NCBI GenBank assembly: GCA_963576565.1
Contig: OY755047.1
Coordinates: 1,426,001-1,490,000 of the forward strand
Direction of reading: 5' to 3'
DNA from: Aspidapion aeneum
Taxonomy: Eukaryota > Arthropoda > Insecta > Coleoptera > Brentidae
DNA: 64,000 nt
The position numbers were made by a program, and so were the translations under genes. Numbering within the stretch: position 1 is the stretch's first letter; every line of letters starts with the position of its first letter. Below are positions 13,272 to 24,082 of this stretch, piece by piece. The notes under the pieces were generated by a model. The model was given only the letters and a program-made list of their open reading frames with translations. It was not told the DNA's origin and did not search any database.

Positions 13272-14257
13272 CTACATTTTTTTTTTACGGGTATGCGCAC
13301 TCGCAAGGAGATCCCTATCACGCTCGAGAAGCGGCAAGTGCGCGGAAATGTTGGTGTGTGTTGGTTTTGAAACGGTTCAGGTTGTAACCTGCAGGGAAAA
13401 CTGTCGCAGGGAGTTTATTCCACAGCGATGCTGTTCTCCAGAGATATGAATTCTGATATAATGAGGTTCTTGGTGCCTCTATTTTGACAATAAATTGATG
13501 GTTACCGTCTGTTTGACGTGTTCGCCTAGTAGGTGCTACTCCCGGGGGGATCATACGTGCCAACTCTTTAGAGCATTTTCCGTGATAATACCTGTAGAAG
13601 AGAGATAGATCGCCCACAGTTCTTCGATGTTCGAGACTATCCAAGCTACGGGTAAGTGCGGGGTCATTGATCAGCTTGATAGCTCGTTTTTGCACGGTGT
13701 TCAAAAGCATTAAGATATGTTTGGGTGCCGCACTCCATATATGTAAGCAGTACTCCATAGTTGGTCGAATCTGGGCTTTGTAGAGTGTCAGCAGTTGGCT
13801 TGGTGTATACAGATGTCTTGTACGAAATAGCATCCCAAGCTTTTGGGACGCCCTTTTAGCTATATCTGCCACGTGACTGTGCCAAGACATGTTGGTCTCT
13901 GCAGTGACTCCTAAGATGTTCAACTGGCTCTGCAATGCGACAGCACTTCCAGATAGCATGATGTTTGGCTCACCGGTGCTGGTCTTTTTTGAAAACAGGG
14001 CTGCTTGGGTTTTCTGCGCGTTGAACTGTACAAGGTTTTTGTTGCCCCAGTCCTCTATTATCTCCAAGTCGTTATTTATCTGTGATATTTCAGTTAGTCT
14101 AAGGTAATGGAATTCACATGCGGAGAGACATGTGGGTGGTATGACTGAGGAGACTACATTGCCATAATCTGTAAAGCAATAAAGTGGATTTACTGTTTTA
14201 TCTATGAGGTCATTTATGTAAATCAGACCATCATAGTCCCCTTGTAAGGTAATATAT
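13272..14257 (-). pseudogene. LINE-B copy 1, jockey-type reverse transcriptase C-terminal fragment
   Basis: Minus-strand frame for the end of a jockey-superfamily RT. It starts at LIYINDL, then a degraded catalytic box reading FTDYG instead of F/YADD. The thumb/C-terminal segment follows (DWGNKNLVQFNAQKT, LNILGV, LLTLYKAQIRPTMEYC, VQKRAIKLI) and ends at the stop near 13318. A poly(A) tail in sense orientation is the T-run at about 13273-13282. Loss of the second catalytic Asp shows it is inactive. The fragment is 5'-truncated and fused directly to the mariner C-terminus. A second truncated copy is at 17313-17900. Confidence 0.85.
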
Positions 14258-15237
14258 TTGACCCAAAGATGTTCAACTGATTTGATGCCATCACTGAAAT
14301 CTGATTTATCCAGGCGTTTGTAGCTGCAATGACTTCTAAATCTAAAGAAATTTATTTTTCGGCAAGAACTTTTTTTAGGTTTGGAAACAAATAAAAGTCT
14401 GACGGGGCTAGGTCTGGCGAATAAGGTGGATTGTTTAACAGTTCAAAGCCTAGCTGATGGATTTTAGCCATTACAAAAGCGGACTTGTGGCAAGGTGCAT
14501 TGGCCTGATAAAACAAAATTTTCTTTTTTGCCAAACCAGGGCGTTTTTCGCTTATATTCTGCTTGAGTCAGTAAGTCGCTGTAGTCCTCTGAATTTACTG
14601 TTCTTCCTTTTTCGAGATAATCCCCTTAGCCTCCCAAAAGATCGTTGCCATGACCTTTCCAGCAGACGGTACTACCTTTGCCTTCTTTGGAACTGGTTCG
14701 TCCTTTGCCATCCATTGTTTGGACTGTGGCTTAGTTTCAGGGGTATAATGATGAACCCATGTTTCAACAAGCGTAATAAATTTACGCTAAAAGTCCCCTG
14801 AATCACGTCTAAACAGTGCCAAATTCTCCTCTGAAATGGTTAGACGCACGAGCTTTTGATCTGGCGTGAGCAAACGCGGCACCCATCGGGCGGATAGCTT
14901 TCTCATACCTAAAACTTCACATAAAATATGGTGAACTCGCTCTTTTGATATGCCCACAGCCTCAGCTACCTCTTCCAGTCTTAATCTGCGATATTTTAGA
15001 ATTACTTTGTGAATGGTTGAACCATTTCTCAAAAGTTTCCATTTTTGGCCTGCCAGAACGCGGAGCATCATCAGTGCTAGTACGACCACGTTTAAAGTCC
15101 GATACCCAGGTTTTAACTGTGGTATAGAAAGGAGCAGATTCCCCTGGTGTAGCATCTAGTTCTACTTTTATTTCCGAAGGCGATAACCCTTTGATATGAA
15201 AATATTTTATCACGGCTCTTATCTCGTTTTTTTTCAT
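14258..15237 (-). pseudogene. mariner transposase pseudogene
   Basis: On the minus strand from ATG at 15237 the product has a mariner helix-turn-helix region (IRAVIKYFHIKGLSPSEIK, then WVSDFKRGRTS and RSGRPK). It continues with the linker WVPRLLT, the ETWVHHYTPET block, the NAPCH block, PYSPDLAPSDFYLFPNLKK and a C-terminal EHLWVKYITLQGDY. It normally cuts and pastes DNA at TA sites using a D,D34D triad. Here the first Asp (MDETW) is Val, and the second (DNAPCH) is Ala; only the Asp in APSD remains. Stops occur before the first catalytic block and after VLAEK, with at least one frameshift. It is clearly dead. Confidence 0.9.
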
Positions 15238-15826
15238 CTTTTAAAATTGACACACTGTATAAACTTTCAGAATAAGCAGGACCCAAACTACTTGACGCAC
15301 TCACTTTAAACTTCAAGCGTATACTAATCACAAGCAAGGCTACACAAACACGTTGGAAACTTTTCACCCATCCGTATTTTTGTAGGTCTCGAAATTTGTA
15401 ATGTGAAGTTCCCAGGTCTCTGTCTTTTATAATGCCTGATTTTCTCATCCAATCCCATCAAAAAAGGGACACCCTCTACATATATGATATATCAGTATTG
15501 AGGACAGAAAAAAAGAAAACCAAAGTCGGTTTGACACTCTAAACCTTGGAAAGCCTGGAAAGCCAATAAATAAAATGTGGATGTCCGAAACCGAATATAA
15601 GGAAAAAGTTTTTTGGGGTGGCGAATAAACTTTGTGATTTCTGTGCGGGCTGGGATGAAACCCCCATCGGGATTGTAAATTTATAAAGCTGGACCTGGTT
15701 AAAGACCCTGTATCATAAAGTACTGAAAAAATCGTTCTCGGTACTACATGGCAATGTAGAGCACTTTTTGTTGATAGAAAAAAAATTCCGCTTGCTTTGT
15801 AACTTATGCAACTTCCACACTTTTTA

Positions 15827-16757
15827 TATATGTATATATTCTTCCGATACCCAATCTCCACTCGTTTCTGTTTGCCCATAATTCATCATCTAGGCCTCTT
15901 ATTCTTATTTCACTGTCTATTCCTTCTCTCCAGCTTCTCCTTGGCCGTCCTCGTTTTCTTCGACCAGTTGGTTTCCATTGTAGTATTTGTTTAGGTAGTC
16001 TTTCATCATTCATTCTTTGTACATGTCCGTACCTCAATAGTTGTTTTGTTCTTATATCATCCACTAAAGTACGTTCACCCACTTTCATAATTTCTCTTAT
16101 TCTTTGATTTATAACTCTTTCTCTTTATGATTTCCCTGCTGCTCTTCTCCAATAGTCCATCTCCGTAGCGGAAAGCATTTTTTCTGTTCTATCCTTGATT
16201 GGCCATACTTCTGAGCCGTATGTAATAATACTTTTTACAATGGTGTTATATATAAGCTTTTTGTTATGTTTTGATATACTTTGGTCCCAAATTATTCCAT
16301 TTAATAAAGTTATTGCTTTTCTTCCTTGTACGTTTCGATCTTTTATAGCTTTGTCTAGTGTTCCGTCAGCTGTAATTTTTAGACCTAAGTATTTATACTC
16401 ATCACAGGACTGAATTCGCTGCCCGATATTTAAGATTAGATCCTGTTTCATTCCACCGATACACATATACTCTGTCTTATTGAGATTAACCTCTAGTCCC
16501 CACTTATTGTACTCTTCTATTAGTTTTCGTGTCATATATTCGAGGTCGTCATAATCCTGAGCCACTACTATCTGATCATCGGCGAAACATAAAGTATACA
16601 AAGTGGTTTCGTCCAACGGAATTCCCATGTTTTGGCATTTTCGCTTCCATACTTTAAGTACTTGTTCCAAGTATATCTTGAAGAGCGTAGGCGAGATACA
16701 GCAACCTTGTTTAAGATCTTTATTTACTTGAAAGCCTTTGGTTAGTTTTACTTTTTA
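15827..16757 (-). pseudogene. LINE-A copy 2, RTE-like reverse transcriptase fragment
   Basis: Minus-strand copy of the LINE at 11408 and 24083. The longest frame (16670 to 16125) carries FADDQIVVAQDYDD with an intact catalytic box and continues through NKWGLEVNLNKTEYM. The C-terminal frame (16088 to about 15830) has WREGIDSEIRIRGLDDE. A TGA-type break between the frames lies near 16115-16125. The 5' end is truncated near 16757, in the sequence following motif A. The 3' end stops just after the GIGR motif and runs into a TA-rich tail, slightly shorter than copies 1 and 3. Confidence 0.87.
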
Positions 16758-16889
16758 ACTCGTCTTTATTAATTTTTTGTCTCTCCACAAGTTGTACATA
16801 CAATAATTTAGCCTTATCATCATCATCAAGCCTGTTTAAATGATAAAATTGTGAAAATTGGATGGATGAAGTGCCAATAGTTCGCCAAC

Positions 16890-17290
16890 ATTTGGTTTGT
16901 TTTTAATTTTAGAGATCGTTGAGTTTATTAATTTCTCGGAATAACTCTTCTGTTGTGAGTCCTTTTTAATGTTGTTATTTTCGGTGGTTAATTCTTAATT
17001 ATTACTACAAATATTTACGGCTTTTAAATACAAACTTCTTATAACTCCTTGTTTTGTAGCAACAGAATGATTAGACTTAAAATTTAGGTACTGTCCCGTG
17101 TGTGTGGGTTTCCTATATACAGAGGTTTGAATGTTTCTGTCTAATCGTTTGACAAGAACATCCAGAAAAGGTAAGGCCGAATCTTTTTCAATTTCCATGG
17201 TGCATTTGATTGTTGATTGTGCATAGTATTGGTTTGACTCTTGCTTTGTTGAGCGCATGGTCTTCGAACCTCTCCATGTAGATGTTTGCT
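16890..17290 (-). pseudogene. Penelope-like element fragment (RT C-terminal part), copy 1
   Basis: The minus-strand frame contains MEIEKDSALPFLDVLVKR, SVYRKPTHTGQYLNF and KQGVIRSLYLKA, a pattern typical of the Penelope-like RT just after the catalytic core. Upstream, ANIYMERFEDHAL in another frame matches the family, but the segment that should carry the YxDD box is missing, so an internal deletion is likely. The 3' side ends near 16893 in sequence shared with copy 2 (ACAAACCAAATGT). The adjoining 130 bp to 16757 are unrecognised. Confidence 0.75.
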
Positions 17291-17312
17291 ACCACTAGCG
17301 AAAGAGACGAAC

Positions 17313-17900
17313 GGCACAGTCACGTGGCAGATATAGCTAAAAGGGCGTCCCAAAAGCTTGGGGTGCTATTTCGTACAAGACATCTGTATACACCAAGCCA
17401 ACTGCTGACACTCTACAAAGCCCAGATTCCACCAACTATGGAGTACTGCTCACATATATGGAGTGCGCCACCCAAACATACCTAAATGCTTTTGAACACC
17501 GTGCAAAAACGAGTGATCAAGCTGATCAATGACCCCGCACTTACCCATAGCTTGGATAGTCTCGAACATCGAAGAACTGTGGGCGATCTACCTACAGGTA
17601 TTATCACGGAAAATGCTCTGAAGAGTTAGCACGTATGATCCCTCCGGGAGTAGCACCTACTAGGCGAACACGTCAAACAGTCGCTAACCATCAATTTATT
17701 GTCAAAATAGAGGCACCAAGAACCTCATTTTATCAGAATTCATATCTCTGGAGAACAGCATCGCTGTGGAATAAACTCCTTCGACAGTTTTCCCTGCGGG
17801 TTACAACCTGAACTGTTTCAAAACCAACATTTCCGCGCACTAGCCGCTTCTCGAGCGTGATAGGGATCTCCTTGCGAGTGCGCATACCCGTAAAAAAAAA
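17313..17900 (+). pseudogene. LINE-B copy 2, jockey-type reverse transcriptase C-terminal fragment
   Basis: Plus-strand copy of the LINE at 13272-14257, starting at HSHVADIAKRASQKLG and reading LLTLYKAQIPPTMEYC. Frameshifts then break the remaining VQKRVIKLINDPALT, IPPGVAPTRRTRQ and LWRTASLWNK segments. The 3' end shares CGAGCGTGATAGGGATCTCC and ends in ten A residues at 17891-17900, the expected LINE poly(A). It is 5'-truncated at about 17313, directly against the Penelope fragment. Confidence 0.85.
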
Positions 17901-18761
17901 ACCAAGTTCATTATTTTGCGCGTAAAACAAGGTCTCTAAACAGTGCTACTTTGCTATAGGGTCTCTATAGACCTGGTAAACGATTTGCCTCCACAAATGT
18001 TGTTCGTAAACAATATATTTTAATATATGGAAAATTAATTAGTTTCCAGGAGTTATTGTCAATACGTATTTTGATTTATTTTATTTGTTCCGGGTTATTT
18101 ATAAGTTGTGCTCCTACGCATTTGATAGTTCAACCGATAAAGTTTTATATTTTTTTCACTTTTGATAACCGATTTCCTTCTGATAAGCGAAAAAAACGCT
18201 CGAAAACTCTTTTTAGGTTTAAAATAAAATGTCCATACCAACTAAGTTGGTTAATTTGTATGACTTGGAGAGCAAGTGATCCAATAGCAGCTATAAAGAC
18301 ACATGATTTAAGAAAAAAATAAGTTACGTTAGATTAAAACAAAAATTAAATAGAAATTCTTGCGGCGAATTGTTCTTCACCCATTTTTCCTGCTGGATGC
18401 GATATTTTTTTATTTTATTTTCAATAGTTTTCAGGCTTTTTGTAAATTTTTTCCCTTTCAAAAGGTATTTGCTCTTGTGTAAATATCTATGCATATAAAG
18501 CGAGTTTAGTCATTTTTGTATACCTTGTTGACTCGAAAGGCTCTTAACCCCGATCTGCTTAACCCTCCTCAATAACCTTTCCATGGAGAGCAAGTGATCA
18601 AATAGCAGCTATAAAGACAGTGTATACAGACTATAAAGGGTGCTGATCTTTTTTGTTTTTTTCCTCCTCTCGAATGAAAAACTCTCGAAAATGCCTTATA
18701 AAATGAGGCTGCTATGAATATTTTTCTCGTTTATCAAAAACTACTTAGGAAGGAAGTGATA
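17901..18761. other. Intergenic; one 34-bp direct duplication
   Basis: No coding sequence is supported. GGAGAGCAAGTGATC followed by AATAGCAGCTATAAAGACA occurs twice, near 18268 and 18583, about 315 bp apart. The small frame at 18056-18322 has no family resemblance and is not called. Confidence 0.5.
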
Positions 18762-18777
18762 CAGTGGCGGAACCAGG
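18762..18777 (+). other. hAT-like terminal motif
   Basis: CAGTGGCGGAACCAGG resembles the CAGTGGCG... ends of hAT-type elements. I found no matching partner end nearby. Confidence 0.3.
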
Positions 18778-19192
18778 AATTCCTGAGAAAAGGGGCCAAG
18801 GAAACAGTAAAAAACAAAAAATATTTTCTTTAAAAAATTATGGAACAAAAGTTCACAGAAAACAAAAATATATCAAATCTAGAAATGATGATATCTAGAT
18901 TTGAAAAGAAACTCAGTATTTTAAAACAAAAAAAAATATTTTTAATACGATATATTGACTCCAGAGTCCAGCGATATACTGGCTCGGAATTTTGGAATAA
19001 ATATTTCTCTCATGTCTTGTCTATGGGGTATAAAACTAATAACTGGATATTTAAACACTACAGCGGACATTCCACGTTGTCATGACATTATACACAACAG
19101 AAACTTTAAATTTAACAAAGTTTCTTGGCCTTATCAATAAATGTGGGAAAATGATAAAATAGAAAATTGACGTAAATCAAATTTCAAGTTTT

Positions 19193-19483
19193 CACAACGG
19201 GACGGAGCGCTGCACGACATGGGCATAAATATTATATATATATTAAGAATTAGCTCTTTCCGTTTTAATGCGGATACTAAATACTTCTGTCGTATTTACA
19301 ACATATTTTATTCGGCGGGAATGCTGTGTTTTATTTTTATTGTTCAGTTGGGTGGTATAGATCTCTTTGAAATGGCGCCTAGTAAAAAACTTCTCAGTTT
19401 ATGTAAAAAAATTGAAGTTTTTAACATTTCGGAAAAGAAACATCTATCAGCACGAAAGATCGCTGAAAAATTGAATATCTGGC
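19193..19483 (+). pseudogene. pogo/Tigger-like transposon fragment, N-terminal coding remnant
   Basis: Shares GCTGCACGACATGGGCATAA and following sequence with the complete TIR element at 53455-54075. An ATG near 19372 opens MAPSKKLLSLCKKIEVFN followed by HLSARKIAEKLNI. This is the N-terminal helix-turn-helix (CENP-B/psq type) that starts pogo/Tigger transposases and binds the TIR. The frame ends after about 40 residues where unrelated sequence begins (19484), so only the DNA-binding start survives. No DDE domain is present. Confidence 0.65.
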
Positions 19484-19630
19484 CCCCGTACTAACAGGTT
19501 TTATATCCCTACGCCTCGGGCGGTTGGAGTTATTCATCTTGATGTGCGTTCTACTATCGCGCCTTTCCTCTACTAGTTTGGCATACGCAGTGGTTTGAAG
19601 CGGATCGTGCATAGCTCATTTGCCGGAATT

Positions 19631-20290
19631 ATGACAAACGAAAAAATTGAGCAACGTATTAACTTAAAGTATAACTCAAAAAAACGGCTACTGAATACTT
19701 TCAAATGCTAAAAGATGTCTACGGAAAGCAGTGTATGTCTCGTGCAATGATTTTTATGTGGCATAAAAGCTTTTTCGAGGGTCGTGAAGAAGTTAAAGAT
19801 GATGAACGAGAAGGGCGCTCTAGCACATCCATAACAGCTCATTGTTTTTTTTTTCGATATTATGGGTGTTATTCTTATTGAATGGGCGCGTGAAGGTCAA
19901 ATAGTGAACCAACATTTATATTTGGAAGCATTTATGTAGCTAAGGCAACGTGTAAGGAAAAAAAGTCCAGATTTGTGAAAGAACAACGCGTGGCTGCTCT
20001 ACCAGGACAATGCACCGGCCCACAATGCCCTATCCATTAAGCAGTTTTTAGCTAATAAGAAGATCCCCGTCGTTAACCACCAACCATATTCAAAAGACTT
20101 GGCCCCTTGCGACCTCAACCTGTTTCCGCAAGTGAAAAAACCGTTAAAAGGAACCCGTTTTGAAATATTAGAACACGTCAAGGAAAAAACCGCAAGATTC
20201 TTAACAGCCTCTCTTAAAAGGGTCCCAAAAATTAATTCTTTCTTTATTAGCATCTTATTGAATAACACCAAAATTTGTTTTTTCTTGTTG
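19631..20290 (+). pseudogene. mariner transposase pseudogene, second subfamily
   Basis: Starts at ATG 19631 (MTNEKIEQRI). A frameshift near 19680 leads into KTATEYFQMLKDVYGK and WHKSFFEGREEVKDDEREG. An internal deletion near 19845 removes the first catalytic block. It resumes at FDIMGVILIEWAREGQIVNQ, with stops in the AFM-LRQRVRKKSPDL region, then LLYQDNAPAHNALS (second catalytic Asp kept) and YSKDLAPCDLNLFPQVKK (third Asp kept; the usual Pro is Lys). It differs in sequence from the mariner at 14258 and is a separate lineage. Inactive. Confidence 0.85.
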
Positions 20291-20534
20291 CGGTGAGCTG
20301 TGAGGGAAAGAAAGGAGGATTAAATGACATGACAAAAACAAAAACGTGCGGTTTTGGCTATTTACCATTCTTTGGAACCGGAATTCAAATTCGCTGAAGA
20401 CAAACCGTGTGTTGACACACAGCCCAACTTACAACAACTCCATTTTAAATGCAAAGTAGCCAGCCGAGAGTCCACCTAAACTCCGTAGAGAAACTTTAGA
20501 ATGGCATATAAATCGAGTTTTCGGAGATCCTCAT

Positions 20535-20597
20535 AACTTCGCGCCCAACGACGACAAGGCGGGCGGGGGGGGGGCGGCTTGGGCCGGGCGCGAAGTT
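20535..20597. repeat. GC-rich inverted repeat with G-run
   Basis: AACTTCGCGCCC at 20535-20546 is the exact inverse of GGGCGCGAAGTT at 20586-20597. The loop holds a G-rich tract (GGCGGGCGGGGGGGGGGCGG), which could form a quadruplex. It is strikingly GC-rich for this AT-rich window. Confidence 0.7.
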
Positions 20598-20786
20598 TCG
20601 CACAAATCAGGCAGTTTAAAGTTACGCTGTAAGAGGAGTTTAAACAATAACTTCAACTTCAGTCTAAATTGATCACGAGGAAATTGAACATGTACCATTG
20701 CAACGAAATTTCTTCTGATAATGCGGAAGTAAAACAAAAGTCCTTCACAAAATATAAGAAATTTGTTTTGAAGAAATTTAAAATCT

Positions 20787-21270
20787 AGAAAATTGAAAGT
20801 TGAAAATTGAAACTTGAAAATTGAAAATTGAAAATCGAAAATCGAAAATCGAAAATGGAAAATTGAAAATGGAAAATTGAAAATTGAAAATTGAAAATTG
20901 AAAATTGAAAATTAAAAATTGAAAATTGAAAATTGAAAATTGAAAATTGAAAATTGAAAATTGAAAATTGAAAATTGAAAATTGAAAATTGAAAATTGAA
21001 AATTGAAAATTGAAAATTGAAAATTGAAAATTGAAAATTGAAAATTGAAAATTGAAAATTGAAAATTGAAAATTGAAAATTGAAAATTGAAAATTGAAAA
21101 TTGAAAATTGAAAATTGAAAATTGAAAATTGAAAATTGAAAATTGAAAATTGAAAATTGAAAATTGAAAATTGAAAATTGAAAATTGAAAATTGAAAATT
21201 GAAAATTGAAAATTGAAAATTGAAAATTGAAAATTGAAAATTGAAAATTGAAAATTGAAAATTGAAAATT
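20787..21270 (+). repeat. (GAAAATT)n heptamer array
   Basis: Roughly 65-70 tandem copies of a 7-bp unit, with variant units (GAAAATC, GAAAATG) clustered at the left end and an almost perfect body. It is too irregular at the left to be telomeric and is a simple minisatellite. Confidence 0.97.
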
Positions 21271-21544
21271 AAATTTTATTTATATGATTTTTATTTAGGT
21301 TTGTTAAGGTATTTATTTCATTAATAAAATACAATTTTATTTTACTTTGTCGTTAATTGCCTTCTGTTTTACAATTTTTGTTTCAATTTACGTGACCAAA
21401 TAGCATAGAATAAGTTTACATTGTCATGCATATAAGTGGAAAACTTAAATTGGAAAACCAAAGCAACGTCTAAACGACACTTATGTATGGCATAATATCG
21501 TCTCCCTCTTTGCAAAAGGGTTTATATCTCATTTCTTATTATTA

Positions 21545-21990
21545 TCCTTCAAACAAAAGTCAATGTATCCTTCCTGCACTTACCTATGGATCTCACACTT
21601 AGACACAATATCAAACATGGATAAGGTAACAAAAGCCCAAACATCAATGGAAAGACAAATGTTACATGTAAAGCTAACAAATAGAAAAAAAAAATAAGGG
21701 ATAAGAATTAACACAAAAGTAGGGAATGTCAGAGGAGAAGTAGCAAAATTAAAATGGAAATTTGCCGGTCATAATATCAGACAGAAAGACGATTGATGGA
21801 ACAAATGTATAGTAAAGTGGAGACCTTGGGAAATTAAACCAAATAGTAGAAGACTCCACATGAGATGGGCGGACGATTTGAAGAAACATGCGGGAACTAG
21901 ATGGATGAACATGGCGACAGACAGAGAAGAGTGGAAGATATTGGGGGAGACCTATGTCCAAAAATGGATTGAAGAAGGCTATATATATAT
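21545..21990 (+). pseudogene. LINE-C copy 1, 3' end of an RTE-like LINE
   Basis: A decayed frame for the C-terminal end of an RTE-like endonuclease-RT protein. It starts near a degraded LPALTYGSHT motif and continues with KLKWKFAGHNIRQKDD. The usual RGRPxxRWADD segment appears as RLHMRWADDLKKHAGTRW, then MATDREEWKILGETY. It ends at a TA-rich tail near 21981-21990. Several stops and frameshifts are present. A second, longer copy lies on the minus strand at 27445-30400. Confidence 0.75.
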
Positions 21991-22273
21991 TTTTTATAAT
22001 TGCATTTTTTTATTATATAATTTTTCGAGATACGTTAGGCATGGGAGTAGGAGAGGGGTGTAAATACGTTAAAAAATCATAATTTGAGAAATACAGTAGT
22101 TGGCAGTTTATTTTGGTGCGATTTAAGACCCTTTTAGCAATTTTTTGATTTTTTTGAGATAAGCCCTTTTGTAAGCAAGGCGACAATTTATTCAACTGAA
22201 TGTAAGACAATCATGACAAGCAAAGAATTACCTAAGGAATTTTGGCAAAATTTCTACGGCTCTAACAAAATAA

Positions 22274-22445
22274 GGGCCTGTCATTAAATTACGTAATGCT
22301 ATAGGGGGGGAGGAGGATGGGCTTGGAATTGCGTTACACTTAATGTTTTTTTAATGTATTTTTTCTTGAAAATGCGCTACGAGAGGGGGGAGGGGGGGGG
22401 TCAAAAATCGTGAATTATTGCGTTACGTAATTTAAGAGCGTTCCC
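22274..22445. mobile_element. PIF/Harbinger-like MITE, 172 bp
   Basis: The left end GGGCCTGTCATTAAATTACG and the inverse of the right end (CGTAATTTAAGAGCGTTCCC) are terminal inverted repeats. The flanking TAA at 22271-22273 and 22446-22448 is a 3-bp target duplication of the TWA type used by Harbinger elements. The interior is G-rich on the plus strand and non-coding. Confidence 0.65.
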
Positions 22446-22542
22446 TAAGCCAACATTGTCCATTTTGAAAGTTTTAACTATATTACCAAAGCCTGAGAAG
22501 CACAGTATGGTAATTTTTACTCTAAAAAAATTCTATCGGAAG

Positions 22543-23815
22543 TGTAACAGGGGCCTGTGTGTGACAGTGGTACTGTCACCTCAAGTGGCCAAGGCTTAAA
22601 TGTTGTAAGCTACCAACTTAGGCTACAACTTATATAAATTATAAAAAGATTAAACGTTACTATATGTTATTAAATTTACACGATCTCGAAAGGGAATTTG
22701 GCGGTTCTTGGAGGAAAAGAATGCTATAAACGTTTTTCTCAAATGTATAACTAATAGGATAATCATACATATCTTTTCAATTTTCTTCTTGTAGCTTCAC
22801 ACTTTCACTTCTTATATTTATTAGTTGAATATCGACTTTTTACTACTATTAAACTTTTGTATTCAAATATTTACACTTCTTAAACTTTTAGGCTATATAA
22901 ACCTTTTATATATTTGTTGTAAATATATATATTTATCAACATTTTAAACGTTGATTGAATGTGTGAAACTATTCAATCAACTGTTTAATTTTACTTAATA
23001 TTACTGTTTAGGTTTGGGATATGTTATTAATTAAAAATACCGATTTTAAGGCAACGAATGGTTTGTATTTTGTTGATAAAAAACCATAAAACAGTTAAAC
23101 ACATTATTTCAAAACACTGGAAACAGCAATAATTAATGACTTTAAAATCAATAAACTCTAAAAGAAAAGACCAAAATAATTATGAATATTAAAGTTAACA
23201 GTTTTATACAATGTTAAAATAATTGATAAATTTCCCCAGTTGAAATAAAACCCCCCTTAAGAAGTGTGAATGAAAGTGTAACGTACTAGGCAAAGGCAAA
23301 CTAAAGAGTAAACTCCCTGACGACTTTCGAAAGTTTCCCGTCTCAGTTAAAGCGACCCTGCGCTTGAAGGGACAAATATCTTGGCGTTGATTGGCTAGAA
23401 TTCTACTCCCTTTCGCTTTGGCGAGAAAGAAATAGACTGCGCTTTAAGCGCTCCACTAAGAGACGAAATAGCAATGCAAGCCAGACTGAAAAACCCGTTA
23501 GAAAGGAAAATTACACAGTGTGTTTTTTTTTAAATTGAAAATAGTTTAAAATTTGTTTCCAGTTACAAAATAAGAATTATTTTGATGTTAGTGGCTCAAA
23601 GGACATATTAGCCGAATACAACTTTTATTAAAATACAGCGAACCTGAAAACATGCCTAAAAACAAGTCGCCGAGTTGCCATAAATTTTACTTAATCTTAA
23701 CCTAGTCTTGCATATAATTAATGCTTGTTGATGTCAAAACAATATTTAATTAAAAATCTTTAAAAACTTATAAATGGCAAAAATACCATTTATGCTCAAA
23801 TCCCGTTTTGTTACA
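22543..23815 (+). mobile_element. LTR-like element X, copy 1 (solo LTR candidate)
   Basis: A 1,273-bp unit with ends TGTAACA and TGTTACA, i.e. TG...CA termini with a 7-bp inverted repeat, flanked by GAAG (22539-22542 and 23816-23819). A TATA-like GGCTATATAAACC occurs inside. It has no coding capacity. The TG/CA ends and 4-bp duplication fit a solo long terminal repeat of a Gypsy- or BEL-type element. A non-autonomous DNA transposon with TGTAACA ends is the alternative. A second, inverted copy lies at 33711-34966. Confidence 0.6.
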
Positions 23816-24082
23816 GAAGATACACCGACATTTCTTATATTTTCTATTTTAAATACGCAAAAACTAAAAAGGAAGTGCAACAGGCCGTTTAATAATGGGT
23901 ATTATGGATTTAATAAAAGTCTAAAAATTCCCTACAAAACTCTATAGAATACAAGAATAAGGAAAAGAACGACCGATGACGACGAGCTTACCAGAGGCGT
24001 CACATAAAGGAGGCCAGATGAGGCCAAGGGGGGGGGGCTATACCATACCCTTCAACCAATTTTTTGACCCTTTACTTCGGTA

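Larger units (their letters stand above)
11231..15478 (-). mobile_element. Decayed mariner element with nested insertions
   Basis: The left end (CAGGGTGTTATTATAAAAGA) and the inverted right end share GGGTGT, TATAAAAGA-AGAG and a TTCACATTAC segment. Both are next to TA, as expected for Tc1/mariner. The transposase remnant is read on the minus strand at 14258-15237. Between the transposase 3' end and the left terminus lie a jockey-type LINE fragment and an inverted-repeat element with a further LINE and a MITE inside. The assignment of both ends to one mariner is an inference, and the left end seems to lack about 36 bp present on the right. Confidence 0.5.

Noticed and set aside
15445..15879. 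144-codon minus-strand frame between mariner and LINE-A
   Set aside because: Spans the mariner end and unrelated flanking DNA; no motif.
18840..19140. Small frames with a coiled-coil look
   Set aside because: Short, lysine-rich from AT composition, with no recognisable partner or splice context.
20787..21270. Telomeric repeat
   Set aside because: GAAAATT is not TTAGG-like, and the array is internal and flanked by ordinary repeats.
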